Assembly (NCBI RefSeq): GCF_002886185.1
Contig: NZ_KZ614148.1
Span: 383,806-447,805, forward strand
Source of the DNA: Salipaludibacillus neizhouensis
GTDB lineage: Bacteria > Bacillota > Bacilli > Bacillales > Salisediminibacteriaceae
DNA length: 64,000 nucleotides
Direction of reading: 5' to 3'
In this document: positions 16,200 through 25,670 of the stretch, piece after piece
How the letters are laid out: each line of letters begins with the position of its first letter
Position numbering within the stretch: the first letter of the stretch is position 1
Made by a program: the position numbers and the translations under genes
Notes under the pieces: model-generated
What the model saw: only the letters and a program-made list of their open reading frames with translations
Told to the model about the DNA's origin: nothing
Databases searched by the model: none

Positions 16200-18557
16200 A
16201 TGGGGAAGACGAAACACAATGGCCCGATGAAAAAATCTAAAATGCCAGCACCAGAACATTGGGTGAGTCCAATTCCATTCGGCCTTGGAAAAATTAAACC
16301 AACGCATATTCGTGACTCATTTAAAACAGTATGGGAAAACAAAGATAATATTAATTATGCAAAAAATATTATAACGAAGGGTGTATGTGATGGATGTGCG
16401 CTGGGAGTCTCTGGTTTATATGACCAAACGCTAACAGGGCCGCACATGTGTACAACGAGGTTTAATGTTCTTCGGTTAAATACGATGCCTGCAATTAAAG
16501 AAGAGATCCTTCACCAAGATATTGATGAGTTGCGTAAATATTCAAGCACAGAGCTTCGAAAGTTAGGTAGAATTCCATACCCGCTGATTCGCAAACCAGG
16601 GGAGAAGAACTTTTCCCGCATTACTTGGGATGAAGCGATGAATACAATAGCCGAAAAAATGAAAACACTGGATCCAAAACAGTATGCATTTTATATGACT
16701 TCCCGAGGGATTACGAATGAGTCATATTATGTGGGCGGGAAAGTTTCCCGTTTCTTAGGTACAAATAATGTCGACAATGCTTCACGCATTTGTCACTCAC
16801 CTAGTAAAACGGCGATGAAACGTTCATTAGGGGTTGGAGCATCTACATCCAATTACCAAGACTGGATCGGGACTGATGTTCTATTGTTTTGGGGGAGTGT
16901 GGCTTCTAATTCCTCACCAGTTTCTACAAAATACATGCTGGAAGCAAAGAAAAAAGGGACAAAGATCATTGTTATTAATCCTTACAGAGAACCATCGATG
17001 GATAAATATTGGGTTCCTTCTGTTCCTGAATCTGCATTATTTGGAACAAAGGTGGCGGATGATTTTTATCAAGTAAATATCGGTGGTGATATTGCTTTTA
17101 TGCATGGAATTATGAAGCATTGGTTTGACATGGAAGAGAAAGAACACGGATCTGCAATTAACCATCCATTTGTTCAAGAGCATGTGAATGATTATGATGA
17201 ACTTAAAGAAAATGTCGAAAAGCAATCCTGGGATTCAATTGTGGACTCAGCAGGAGTATCGAAAGAAAGAATCATAGAATTATCGGAGCTATTGGCAAAA
17301 AGTAAAAATGCTGTTTTTGCCTGGGCATTAGGTTTAACAATGCACTCATTTGCTACCGATAACATCTCCCAGGTATCGAATCTTGCTCTGTTGCGCGGGT
17401 TTATTGGGCGTAAGTATAGTGGGTTAATGCCGTTCCGTGGCCACTCCTCTGTACAGGGTAGTGGTGAAATGGGGGCAGACCCATTTGTATTACCCGGTGG
17501 AGACTATAAAGGTGATAATATTGAGCGTATTGAAAAGCTATGGGGCTTTGAGTTACCTAAATGGCAAGGTGATATTGTAGGTGTTACGCTTGAAAACATC
17601 GTTCTTCCAGAAGAAAATGAACGCAAAATTAAACTATATTATATGTCGGGTGGTAACTTCCTAGAAACGATGCCTGAACCTGCATTCATTGAAAAAGCAC
17701 TATCTGAATTAGATATCAGGGTTCATCAAGACATTATTTTAAATACGTCCACTCTTTTGGATGCGAAAGAAGCAGTTATTGTACTGCCGGCAAAAACCCG
17801 TTATGAGCAAGAGGGAGGGGGAACGTCGACTTCCACAGAGCGAATGGTGTACTTTTCTCCTGAAATAGAAGGGAACAAAAATAGGATTGAAGAGGCTCGT
17901 ACTGAATGGAAAATTTATATTGATCTGGCGAAGCGTGTAAAACCGGAAACCGCTCATTTGATAGACTTTAAGGATGCTTACGAGATTCGTGATGAAATCG
18001 CCAAAGCAAATCCAAGCTATGATGGGGTCCAACACTTGAAAAAACAAGGAGATGTTTTTCAATGGGGCGGAGCGTGGCTATGTGAAGATGGTATCTGTCC
18101 TACCCCTGATGGAAAGGGTAATTTAATTTCAGTTGAGATTCCTGATTTAAATAAAAAACCCGGAGATTTTTACGTAACTACGAGACGAGGGAAACAATTT
18201 AACTCGATGGTTTACGGGGAAACGGATCCTTTTAATCAGGCGGAAAGGTATGACGTACTAATAAATGAAGAAGATGCGAAAGAACTAAGTATTTTAGAAG
18301 GAGAAGGGATTGTCGTTTATAATCAATACGGCGTGTTTCAAGGTCAGGCTAAGTTTGTCGAGATTGCAAAATCGAATCTTGGAGTTCACTTTCCTGAAGG
18401 AAACTTTCTCCTGCCGAAAGGCCGCTATGAAAAATTTGCTGGTATGCCTGATTACAATATTGCTGTGAAGGTTGAAAAGGCTGATCGGTTCAATGCACGC
18501 AAAGACACAAAATACCTTGAAAAACCAGTGGAAGATTTAGAAGTTACTCAAAGCTAG
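16200..18557 (+). CDS. FdhF/YdeP-like molybdopterin oxidoreductase (formate dehydrogenase-like)
   Basis: A 785-residue MGD-dependent oxidoreductase of the YdeP group. Near the N-terminus Cys residues occur in GVCDGCALGVSG (about 60-70) and GPHMCTTR (about 83), probably an Fe-S site. The molybdopterin core follows (ITWDEAMNTIAEKM, FRGHSSVQGSGEMG, VTTRRGKQFNSMVYG). True formate oxidation is not proven for this group, but fdhD and an OFA transporter nearby support it. The start is ATG 16200 behind GAAGGGGTG. An upstream in-frame ATG at 16122 would translate through the 3' part of repeat copy 1 and is unlikely. Confidence 0.85.
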   Translation: MGKTKHNGPMKKSKMPAPEHWVSPIPFGLGKIKPTHIRDSFKTVWENKDNINYAKNIITKGVCDGCALGVSGLYDQTLTGPHMCTTRFNVLRLNTMPAIKEEILHQDIDELRKYSSTELRKLGRIPYPLIRKPGEKNFSRITWDEAMNTIAEKMKTLDPKQYAFYMTSRGITNESYYVGGKVSRFLGTNNVDNASRICHSPSKTAMKRSLGVGASTSNYQDWIGTDVLLFWGSVASNSSPVSTKYMLEAKKKGTKIIVINPYREPSMDKYWVPSVPESALFGTKVADDFYQVNIGGDIAFMHGIMKHWFDMEEKEHGSAINHPFVQEHVNDYDELKENVEKQSWDSIVDSAGVSKERIIELSELLAKSKNAVFAWALGLTMHSFATDNISQVSNLALLRGFIGRKYSGLMPFRGHSSVQGSGEMGADPFVLPGGDYKGDNIERIEKLWGFELPKWQGDIVGVTLENIVLPEENERKIKLYYMSGGNFLETMPEPAFIEKALSELDIRVHQDIILNTSTLLDAKEAVIVLPAKTRYEQEGGGTSTSTERMVYFSPEIEGNKNRIEEARTEWKIYIDLAKRVKPETAHLIDFKDAYEIRDEIAKANPSYDGVQHLKKQGDVFQWGGAWLCEDGICPTPDGKGNLISVEIPDLNKKPGDFYVTTRRGKQFNSMVYGETDPFNQAERYDVLINEEDAKELSILEGEGIVVYNQYGVFQGQAKFVEIAKSNLGVHFPEGNFLLPKGRYEKFAGMPDYNIAVKVEKADRFNARKDTKYLEKPVEDLEVTQS

Positions 18558-18698
18558 TAAGAAAAACGGCATAGCCGTCTTTTATTAAATACAGCGTCAG
18601 CTTCCACCGCCCCCGAGTAGCACCTACGAAGTGTGTGTAGGTGCTACTCGAAAGGATGTGGGTTTCCCTTGTTACGCGCGGTGTGAAGGTAGCTGCCA
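18558..18698 (-). repeat. Structured intergenic repeat, copy 2 (inverted, enlarged)
   Basis: A 141-bp copy on the minus strand, directly after the molybdoenzyme stop codon. The ends match copy 1 (hairpin ACGGC-ATA-GCCGT and the ACAGCGTCAGCTT arm), but the inner arm has gained a perfect 14-bp stem, CGAGTAGCACCTAC and its complement, around 18614-18650. Next to the gene its 3' hairpin reads as a bidirectional terminator. With copy 1 it brackets the molybdoenzyme gene as an inverted pair. Confidence 0.72.
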
Positions 18699-18753
18699 AT
18701 TTTATAAATTCTTATCTCTTAAGAAAAATCATAAAGTTAAAGCTTATTGGACA

Positions 18754-18800
18754 ATAAAAGAAACAAGGATGACTTTAAAAGTCATCCTTGTTTCTTTTAT
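18754..18800. terminator. Bidirectional terminator, 23-bp perfect palindrome
   Basis: Bases 18754-18776 are the exact complement of 18778-18800 around a single central base, with A-rich and T-rich ends. It lies between the molybdoenzyme gene and the convergent siderophore transport operon and can terminate both. Confidence 0.85.
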
Positions 18801-18861
18801 TATATATGGCTTTTAAGAGTATCTCAAAGTTTTGTTAACATGATAGAGTCAGTCTCTACTA

Positions 18862-19932
18862 TTACTCTAATCCTTCTTGCACATCTTCAACCATTCCGGC
18901 GACAGAAGTTAAACCACCAGCAGCTAAATACCAATAGCTCGGGTCTACGTAAACAACGTTATCTTCTTGATAAGCAGTTGTTTGTTTAATGAGTTCATTT
19001 TCAATTGTTTCTTGTGCAGAAAATTCCTCATCACCAATTGCTGCGCCACGATCCATTACAAAAAGATAATCAGGGTTTGTTTCTAGTACATATTCAAAAG
19101 AAACATTTTGACCGTGAGATGAGTCCTCAATGTTTTCATCTGCAGCAGGTATCCCAAATTCATCATGGATAATACCGAAACGTGAACCAAGACCATAAGC
19201 ACTCAATTCACCTTCATTTGCCAATGTAAACAGACCAGTAATTTCATTTGCTGTAGCAGTTTCATAAAGCGTTGCGATTGCTTCATCAATTTCAGCTAGT
19301 TTAGTCTCGACTAGCTCTGTTTCCCCAAAAATTTCACCAAGAAGAAGAGAGTTCTCTTGAAATGACTCTACGTAGTTAGCAGTATCTACTCCGACATGGA
19401 TAGTTGGTGCGATCTCAGATAGTTCATCAAAAGCTTCAGCTGCACGACCAGAGATGATAATTAAGTCGGGCTCTAAGCCATAAATAGTTTCGAAGTCAGG
19501 CTCGAACAAAGTCCCTGCATTCTCATATTCCTCACCTTCGAACTCACCTAAGTATTCAGGGATATTTCCTTGAGGAACGGCAATAGGATCAACGCCAATT
19601 TCACGTAATGTATCTAAAACACCGTAATCAAAGACTACAACATTCTCTGGGTTTGTTGGTACAACAGTTTCTCCTAATTCGTGCTCTACAGTGATTTCGG
19701 CAGGAGTTTCTTCCACTTCCACTTCTGCGTTTCCTGAATTTTCATTGCTTTCATTTGCTGCGTTTTCCACTTCTGTGTTCTCGTTCTCACTTGCATTATT
19801 CTCTTGCTCCGTGCTTTCTTCGTTTGCTGCTGCATTGTTTTCGGCAGCGTTTGACTCCTCATTCGATCCGCAAGCTACTGTAAAGACAGCCAATAGCATT
19901 GACATAGAAATAATAGATAGTGATTTTTTCAT
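18862..19932 (-). CDS. yclQ: Siderophore-binding lipoprotein, YclQ-like (petrobactin type)
   Basis: The substrate-binding lipoprotein of an iron-siderophore ABC importer, 356 residues. The signal peptide ends in a lipobox, TVAC, with the lipidated Cys at 21. A linker of about 65 residues very rich in Glu, Asn and Ala follows. The periplasmic-binding fold then begins (HELGETVVPTNPENVVVFDYG) and includes DLIIISGRAAEAFDEL. ATG 19932 is preceded by AGAGGAG; a longer frame from 20004 runs into the ATPase gene. The operon order permease-permease-ATPase-binding protein matches yclNOPQ, the petrobactin system of B. subtilis. The exact siderophore is inferred from that. Confidence 0.87.
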   Translation of the reverse strand: MKKSLSIISMSMLLAVFTVACGSNEESNAAENNAAANEESTEQENNASENENTEVENAANESNENSGNAEVEVEETPAEITVEHELGETVVPTNPENVVVFDYGVLDTLREIGVDPIAVPQGNIPEYLGEFEGEEYENAGTLFEPDFETIYGLEPDLIIISGRAAEAFDELSEIAPTIHVGVDTANYVESFQENSLLLGEIFGETELVETKLAEIDEAIATLYETATANEITGLFTLANEGELSAYGLGSRFGIIHDEFGIPAADENIEDSSHGQNVSFEYVLETNPDYLFVMDRGAAIGDEEFSAQETIENELIKQTTAYQEDNVVYVDPSYWYLAAGGLTSVAGMVEDVQEGLE

Positions 19933-19987
19933 GCTGGTAACACTCCTCTTTAAAATTTGTTTGTTTACTTCCCACACACAGAAACGT

Positions 19988-20746
19988 CTATGAGAAGTAA
20001 ACACAGATTTGCTGATTATTAATGTTTTGAATTTGAATATCCATGTCGTAAATCTCCTTTAATGTGCCACTTTGAATGATATCGCATTTATGACCTTCTT
20101 TAACGATTTCTCCATTTTTAAGAGCAACAATGTAATCGGAATAACAAGATGCAAAATTAATGTCATGGATGACAAGAACAACGGTTTTGCCTAACTCATC
20201 AACCATACGACGAAGAACTTTCATTATTTGAACGGAATGCTTCATATCTAGATTGTTTAAAGGTTCATCGAGAAGAACATAGTCAGTGTCTTGAGCTACA
20301 ACCATCGCGATGTAGGCACGTTGTCGCTGACCGCCACTGAGTTCGTCAAGATACTTCTCTTGCATGTCGCCAAGCTCCAGGTAGTCAATGGCCTCATCAA
20401 TAAGACGCAAATCCTCTTTTTTCAAATTCCCCTGTGAATAAGGGAAGCGACCAAACGAAACGAGGTCTCTAACTGTAAGACGAAGGTTCGTGTGATTGGT
20501 TTGTTTTAGGATCGAAATCTTTTTAGCGAGATCGTTATCTTTTTGCTTACTAATGTCTTTGCCCTCGATATATACTTCCCCTTCATCTTTAACAATGAGG
20601 CGACTGATCATCGATAAAAGCGTACTTTTTCCAGCCCCGTTTGGACCGATAAATGTCGTAATTTTCCCTTTTTGTATGTTTACCGAGACATCCTTAATGA
20701 CGGTTTTGTTGTTGTAGCTTTTAAAAAGTTTCAATGCTTCTACCAT
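19988..20746 (-). CDS. yclP: Siderophore ABC transporter ATPase, YclP-like
   Basis: A 252-residue FecE-type ATPase, the length of B. subtilis YclP. Walker A GPNGAGKST lies near residue 35, signature LSGGQRQR near 139 and Walker B YVLLDEP near 159, then the switch His in VIHDI. The start codon overlaps the stop of the upstream permease by one base. It powers the two permeases in taking up the ferric siderophore. Confidence 0.9.
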   Translation of the reverse strand: MVEALKLFKSYNNKTVIKDVSVNIQKGKITTFIGPNGAGKSTLLSMISRLIVKDEGEVYIEGKDISKQKDNDLAKKISILKQTNHTNLRLTVRDLVSFGRFPYSQGNLKKEDLRLIDEAIDYLELGDMQEKYLDELSGGQRQRAYIAMVVAQDTDYVLLDEPLNNLDMKHSVQIMKVLRRMVDELGKTVVLVIHDINFASCYSDYIVALKNGEIVKEGHKCDIIQSGTLKEIYDMDIQIQNINNQQICVYFS

Positions 20747-21690
20747 TATTTTCGCTCCCTTAACAATAAGTATAGGAAATAGACTCCACCGATAAAGTTA
20801 ACAATAACACTTAACGTTGTACTGAATGTAAAGATTCGTTCAACGATCAGCTGACCGCCAATAAGTGCAATGATACTAATGAAGATACTCGCTGGAATAA
20901 TTCTGCTGTGCTTATAGGTTTTCAGAAATTCATAAGTGACGTTAGCAACAAGTAATCCCAAGAAAGTGATTGGACCAACTAAAGCAGTCGCAATTGAAAT
21001 GAGGATGGCGACGACTAATAACATTCGTTTCACAACTTTATCAAAAGGGACACCTAAATTAACAGCATGATCTTTTCCTAATGAAATGACGTCTAGATAC
21101 TTCATATACCTTATACAATAGATACTCACAGCTATAAAGATAATTGTAGAAAGAAGAAGTAAATCAGAATTTACATTGTTAAAGCTAGCAAACATTCTAT
21201 TCTGTATAGTCAGAAATTCATTCGGATCAATTAATACTTGCATAAAAGTTGTTAAGCTTGAGAAAAAAGTTCCTAAAATTAACCCAATCAATAACAGGAA
21301 GTAAATGTTGTTACCCTCTCCGCGAAACAAAAGCTGGTAAAAAATAAAGGAGAACAAAATCATTCCACCAGCAGTAATAATAAAGTTGAGATTGGCATTT
21401 GTCATTGCTATGCTCATGGATCCAAAAGTAAAAATAACAAACGTTTGGATTAACATGTAAAGGGAATCTAGACCGATAATGCTCGGTGTAAGAATACGAT
21501 TATTTGTAATTGTTTGGAATAGAATGGTTGAAAAAGAAATCGCAGCACCGGTAATCAGAATTGCAAATAAATTTTTGGACCTTCTTGGAATGATATATTC
21601 CCAATTGCCTCCAGAATCAATAAGCATATAAATCGCTATTAATACGAGTGATCCAGCAACTAAAATAGTAAGTTTTGTTTTATAAGCCAT
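20746..21690 (-). CDS. yclO: Siderophore ABC transporter permease, YclO-like
   Basis: A 314-residue FecCD-type permease with about nine hydrophobic segments. The coupling region GPITFLGLLVANVTYEFLKTYKHSRIIPAS is the family's ATPase-contact block (split around residues 233-265). It overlaps the preceding permease gene by 11 nt and forms a heterodimer with it. Confidence 0.9.
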   Translation of the reverse strand: MAYKTKLTILVAGSLVLIAIYMLIDSGGNWEYIIPRRSKNLFAILITGAAISFSTILFQTITNNRILTPSIIGLDSLYMLIQTFVIFTFGSMSIAMTNANLNFIITAGGMILFSFIFYQLLFRGEGNNIYFLLLIGLILGTFFSSLTTFMQVLIDPNEFLTIQNRMFASFNNVNSDLLLLSTIIFIAVSIYCIRYMKYLDVISLGKDHAVNLGVPFDKVVKRMLLVVAILISIATALVGPITFLGLLVANVTYEFLKTYKHSRIIPASIFISIIALIGGQLIVERIFTFSTTLSVIVNFIGGVYFLYLLLRERK

Positions 21691-22633
21691 ATTTTTTCCT
21701 CCTTAACAGTAAAAAGAGGAAAAGGCCACTGCCAATAACTCCTACAGTTAATCCAATCGGTATTTCATATGGAAAAATAATTATCCTACCAAGCATATCG
21801 CAAATTAATACGAACACAGCTCCTAATGCAGCTGTATGAGGAAGGTTTTTCCTAATGTTGTCCCCACGGAAAATCGTAACGATGTTTGGGACAACCAAAC
21901 CTAGGAATGGAATCATTCCGACCGTAATCACAACGGTTGAAGTAATGATTGCTACGATAATTAATCCAAGGTTAACGACCTGTCTGTAATTAAGACCAAG
22001 GTTTTTTGAGAAGTCTTCTCCCATCCCTGCTAACGTGAACCGATTAGCAAACATATAGGAAAGAAAAACGAGGGGAACGGCTATGTATAAAGTTTCATAG
22101 TTCCCGGACATCGTAGTTGCAAAGTTTCCTTGGAGCCATGCACTCATATTCTGGATTAAATCATATTTATAGGCGAAAAAAGTCGTAATTGAACCAATGA
22201 TATTACCAAACATGAGTCCCACAAGCGGAATAAATATTGGGTCTTTAAATTTTACTTTGTCTAAAATTTTCATGAATAAGAATGTTCCTGCAATTGCAAA
22301 CGCCATGGCGACTAACAACCGCGTTATTGGACCTGCCGAGGCAAAAACCATCATGGAGACGAGAATACCAAGGCGTGCTGAATCCATTGTTCCAGCAGTT
22401 GTTGGTGATACAAACTTGTTTCGGGTGAGTTGTTGCATAATTAATCCGGCAATACTCATACCGGTTCCTGCTATGATAATACTAACGAGACGAGGAATTC
22501 GACTCGTCCAAAATATATGTGATTGTTGATCCGTCATCGAAAACAGATCCATAGGTGAGAGTGGAGATACACCGATAAATAAAGACGAAAATGCTACAAC
22601 AATTAAAAGAAAGATCAAATACTTGAGCTTCAT
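21680..22633 (-). CDS. yclN: Siderophore ABC transporter permease, YclN-like
   Basis: First gene of the operon, a 317-residue FecCD-type permease. Typical blocks are FWTSRIPRLVSIIIAG near the N-terminus, GLIMQQLTRNKFVSPTTAGTMD near residue 65, and GMIPFLGLVVPNI near 240. The operon is preceded by a Fur box, so it should be induced by iron limitation. Confidence 0.9.
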   Translation of the reverse strand: MKLKYLIFLLIVVAFSSLFIGVSPLSPMDLFSMTDQQSHIFWTSRIPRLVSIIIAGTGMSIAGLIMQQLTRNKFVSPTTAGTMDSARLGILVSMMVFASAGPITRLLVAMAFAIAGTFLFMKILDKVKFKDPIFIPLVGLMFGNIIGSITTFFAYKYDLIQNMSAWLQGNFATTMSGNYETLYIAVPLVFLSYMFANRFTLAGMGEDFSKNLGLNYRQVVNLGLIIVAIITSTVVITVGMIPFLGLVVPNIVTIFRGDNIRKNLPHTAALGAVFVLICDMLGRIIIFPYEIPIGLTVGVIGSGLFLFLLLRRKKYGL

Positions 22634-22706
22634 AAAACTCCTCCAACGACGACTAATAAGAGAGACTGTTCCTCCAATCCTAGATTAGAGTAATTATTAT
22701 CTAAAC

Positions 22707-22725
22707 GATAATGAGATTCATTATC
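22707..22725. promoter_or_regulatory. Fur box of the siderophore operon
   Basis: GATAATGAGATTCATTATC is a perfect 8-3-8 palindrome and matches the classical 19-bp Fur consensus at 17 positions. It lies 74 bp upstream of the first permease gene. The rest of the gap to 23064 is AT-rich and holds only the presumed murB promoter. Confidence 0.88.
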
Positions 22726-23064
22726 AATTAAAGGCCTAAATATTATTCTAGCAGTTTTTAAGTAGACTGCAAGGTTTTTTTGGAAAACTTATGGATTATT
22801 AAGAAAATCATTTAAAAAATGCGCTATAAACTGAGGAATTGGGGCGTTGTTGTTTACTTTTAAGGGAACAAGAAGCTAATAGGACCAGCCTTGCTGATTA
22901 AGAGTTATAAATCTTGATGCACTCCAAGTTTAGAAGAAGATAACAAATCTCGACATAATTCTAAGCAGATGGTTTTCATATGCGTTAAATTGGATTAGAA
23001 TAATAAAGAGTATTGAATAGAATAAAAGTGAAGATTAAAAATAAATTTTAAAGAGGTACTTATA

Positions 23065-23985
23065 ATGAATAATGATGAGATATATAATCAGTTAATCCAG
23101 ATTACTAATAAGGAGAACGTGTTTAGGGATGAGCCTTTAAGGGCACATACACTAACTAAAATTGGTGGTAGTGCTGATTTTTTAGTCACACCTGAATCGT
23201 ATAATGAAGTTGCAGATATTGTGAAATTGAAAAACAGTCATAACTTTTCCTTTATGCTGCTTGGAAATGGTTCAAACATGATCATTCGTGACGGCGGAAT
23301 TCGCGGAGTGGTGCTAAACATGAAAAAACTGTCCAAGGTGTATGTTGAGAACGACAAACTCATTGCACAGGGCGGGGCGGATATAAAAGATGCTTCTCAA
23401 CTGGCTTTGCAGCAAGAGTTAGCGGGATTAGAATTTGCTTGTGGTATTCCTGGATCTATAGGCGGTGCAATGATTATGAATGCCGGTGCTTATGGAGGGG
23501 AAGTCAAAGATGTTATTGACTACGTGAAAGTGGTGAATAGAGCCGGAGAGCTTCTTACTCTTTATAAGGGTGAATTAGAACTGAATTACAGATCAAGTAT
23601 TCTCGGAAAAAATCAGGACATTGTATTGGAAGCGACGTTTCAACTTGAAAAAGGAGAGCCTCTGCTAATCAAAGAGAAAGTGGATGATTTTACTTTTCAA
23701 AGGGAGTCGAAGCAGCCACTTGAATATCCGTCTGTAGGAAGTGTTTTCAAACGCCCGCCTGGTTACTTTGCGGGAAAGCTTATTCAAGATAGTGGACTGC
23801 AAGGAAAAGGTGTTGGAGGAGCGGAAGTATCTTTGAAGCATGCTGGTTTTATCATTAATAGACGTGAAGCCACAGCATCTGATTATATTGCTACGATCAA
23901 GATGGTTCAGGACAAGGTCAGAGAAAATTTTGGAGTAGAACTTGAGTTAGAAGCAAAAATTGTAGGGGTGGATAAAATAGAATAA
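23065..23985 (+). CDS. murB: UDP-N-acetylenolpyruvoylglucosamine reductase
   Basis: MurB reduces the enolpyruvyl group of UDP-GlcNAc-enolpyruvate to make UDP-MurNAc in the cytoplasm, using FAD and NADPH. The FAD-binding block LLGNGSNMIIRDGGIRG lies near residues 72-88, GIPGSIGGAMIMNAGAYGGE near 128, and the catalytic-Ser region YPSVGSVFKRP near 225, with VSLKHAGFIIN after it. The length of 306 residues is normal. It stands alone here, outside a cell-wall cluster, behind AAAGAGG. Confidence 0.93.
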   Translation: MNNDEIYNQLIQITNKENVFRDEPLRAHTLTKIGGSADFLVTPESYNEVADIVKLKNSHNFSFMLLGNGSNMIIRDGGIRGVVLNMKKLSKVYVENDKLIAQGGADIKDASQLALQQELAGLEFACGIPGSIGGAMIMNAGAYGGEVKDVIDYVKVVNRAGELLTLYKGELELNYRSSILGKNQDIVLEATFQLEKGEPLLIKEKVDDFTFQRESKQPLEYPSVGSVFKRPPGYFAGKLIQDSGLQGKGVGGAEVSLKHAGFIINRREATASDYIATIKMVQDKVRENFGVELELEAKIVGVDKIE

Positions 23986-24034
23986 AAAAGAGCACTGAAA
24001 AAATAATTATTTACTCTTTTTTCAGTGCTCTTTT
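23986..24034 (+). terminator. murB terminator
   Basis: A long stem, AAAAGAGCACTGAAAAA pairing with TTTTTCAGTGCTCTTTT, ends the murB transcript. It has T-rich ends in both directions. Confidence 0.85.
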
Positions 24035-24055
24035 AACAGATAAGAAAGCATAAAT

Positions 24056-24171
24056 TGACAGCTATCTTTACGCCACAAGTATCAAGGGAACCCCACCCTT
24101 GATACTTAAATGATAGTGGCTAAAAAGATCACGCTGTAATTTAATAAAAGACTGCTATGCCGTTTTTCTTA
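24056..24171 (+). repeat. Structured intergenic repeat, copy 3
   Basis: Also 116 bp, like copy 1. The third stem is a perfect GTATCAAGGG/CCCTTGATAC, where copy 1 has GCATC/GGATGC, a compensating change. The 3' hairpin is imperfect (ACTGC/GCCGT). Its end overlaps the stop codon of the convergent GNAT gene, so it probably supplies that gene's transcription end. Confidence 0.75.
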
Positions 24172-24654
24172 TCTGTCTATTGGATTTTTTATTCTTTCTT
24201 TCGAATTCAAAAACCAGTGAACCATTTGATGCTCTTCGCCAGTTCGTATCATATCCACTTTCTCAAGAACACGTATCGACGCTCGATTATCATGTCTGCA
24301 TTCAGCTTTGATAGATTGGACATTTTTCTGATGAAAAGCCCAATGCATTAATATTTTCAAAGATTCAGTCGCATATCCTTTTTCTCGTGAATGGGGTAGA
24401 ATTCCATATCCGACTTCAACAGAAGAAAGGTGGTCCGGTTGACCTTTGAATCCTATGTCACCAATAACTTGTTCATGTTCGCGATGCAAAATCAGCCAAG
24501 GACCCCAACCGTATAACGAAGGTTCTTTATCAAGTTTTATTAAATGTCCTTGTATATGAGGTAGATCAAGATGAGGATCATTTTGAAGCAATGGTGATAG
24601 TTGGGAAGAACAAGCGGCCAGTATTAATCTATCCGTATAAAGAATTAACTCCAT
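24169..24654 (-). CDS. GNAT-family acetyltransferase (RimJ/RimL-like)
   Basis: A 161-residue acetyl-CoA-dependent N-acetyltransferase. The acetyl-CoA loop is visible as GILPHSREKGYATESLK near residues 93-110, and the RimJ/RimL-type end ECRHDNRASIRVLEKVDM near 118-135. The substrate is unknown. AAAGGAG precedes the start. Its stop codon lies in the end of repeat copy 3. Confidence 0.85.
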   Translation of the reverse strand: MELILYTDRLILAACSSQLSPLLQNDPHLDLPHIQGHLIKLDKEPSLYGWGPWLILHREHEQVIGDIGFKGQPDHLSSVEVGYGILPHSREKGYATESLKILMHWAFHQKNVQSIKAECRHDNRASIRVLEKVDMIRTGEEHQMVHWFLNSKERIKNPIDR

Positions 24655-24854
24655 AGCGAGCTCCTTTCAAAGTTTGCCTTGTTACATAACCATAACATGA
24701 TAGGGGGAGATTAAAAAACTGTATTTTAGAGAAGTCATTACAAGTTCTCATCTCCAAAACGGGATATGAGAACTGGAGAAACCATTGAGTTTCCTGTGCT
24801 GAAGGACCTGAATATTAACTGCAATGATAATAGCTTTATTTTAGGGTCAAAAAG

Positions 24855-24892
24855 AAGGACTGAAAAAGTACAATCGACTTTTCCAGTCCTTT
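24855..24892 (-). terminator. Terminator of the ferritin-like gene
   Basis: AAGGACTG pairs with CAGTCCTT, the stem extended by AAAAAGT with ACTTTTC. On the minus strand CTTTTTG follows. Confidence 0.8.
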
Positions 24893-24927
24893 CGGTTTCT
24901 ATTAGATAGTTACGAGCAAACCTTCTT

Positions 24928-25359
24928 TTATAAACGCGGGTCGTCTAGGAGACGAGCCATTTCTTCTTTGTGTCCTGTTTCATCAGCAATGAAATCTTCA
25001 ATTTTCACAACTAATTCTGTTAATCCTAAAGCTTCAGCTTGTTTCTTTCTTGTTTCATATCTTTCAATCGTTTCCTTCTCAGCTTTGTGTGCTTCGACTA
25101 ACATGTCCTTAACATCATTAAGTTGTTTTACAGGTGCAGGAGTAGTAGTCGGAGTACCACCTAGTGTTTTAATTTTTTCTGACAAGTATAAAGCATGGCC
25201 TGCTTCGTCAGTTACTTCACTTTCGAAAAATGGCTTTAGTACTTGGCGATAAAGACCAGAGACAACCGCTGCATTGTAAGTGTACATGATAACTGCAGCA
25301 TACTCATTTGCTAGATCCTCATTTAGTCCTTTTACTAGTTCTTTTGTCTTTGCGTCCAT
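24928..25359 (-). CDS. Ferritin-like domain protein (Dps/bacterioferritin superfamily)
   Basis: A 143-residue four-helix protein with two E-x-x-H motifs, DEAGH near residue 52 and DETGH near 129, plus Glu18 and Glu95 on the other helices. That is the ligand set for a di-iron centre. A Thr/Pro-rich loop (TPTTTPAP) joins the two helix pairs. It may store iron or handle peroxide. The neighbouring siderophore system fits an iron role, but the gene has its own transcription unit. Confidence 0.8.
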   Translation of the reverse strand: MDAKTKELVKGLNEDLANEYAAVIMYTYNAAVVSGLYRQVLKPFFESEVTDEAGHALYLSEKIKTLGGTPTTTPAPVKQLNDVKDMLVEAHKAEKETIERYETRKKQAEALGLTELVVKIEDFIADETGHKEEMARLLDDPRL

Positions 25360-25670
25360 TATTAAATCATCCCTTCCTTATTTGAAGAAGTCTTGATCAC
25401 TCTACTTATCTTTTTCCACATTTGAATTTAAATAAACATCTTTTCTGTGAACAGTTTGAGTCGAAGGGTTAGAAACGAAGCTTGAAGAAGCAGAAGGTTG
25501 CAACTCTAGCGGGAAAGCATTGCCCGCTGAAAGCTTTCGTCAGTAGCGGACTCAAGACCCTCTGTACTTAGTAATTTAACAAGCTTATGTAGAGCTGGAG
25601 CATCACACAAAAAAAGGACTACCCTATAAAAACAGGCATATAATTAATGAGGAAAAGGGGGGCGGAGATT

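Noticed and set aside
18631-18989. Small open frames across repeat copy 2 and the palindromic terminator
   Set aside because: They run through inverted repeats and into the antisense strand of yclQ, with no ribosome binding sites.
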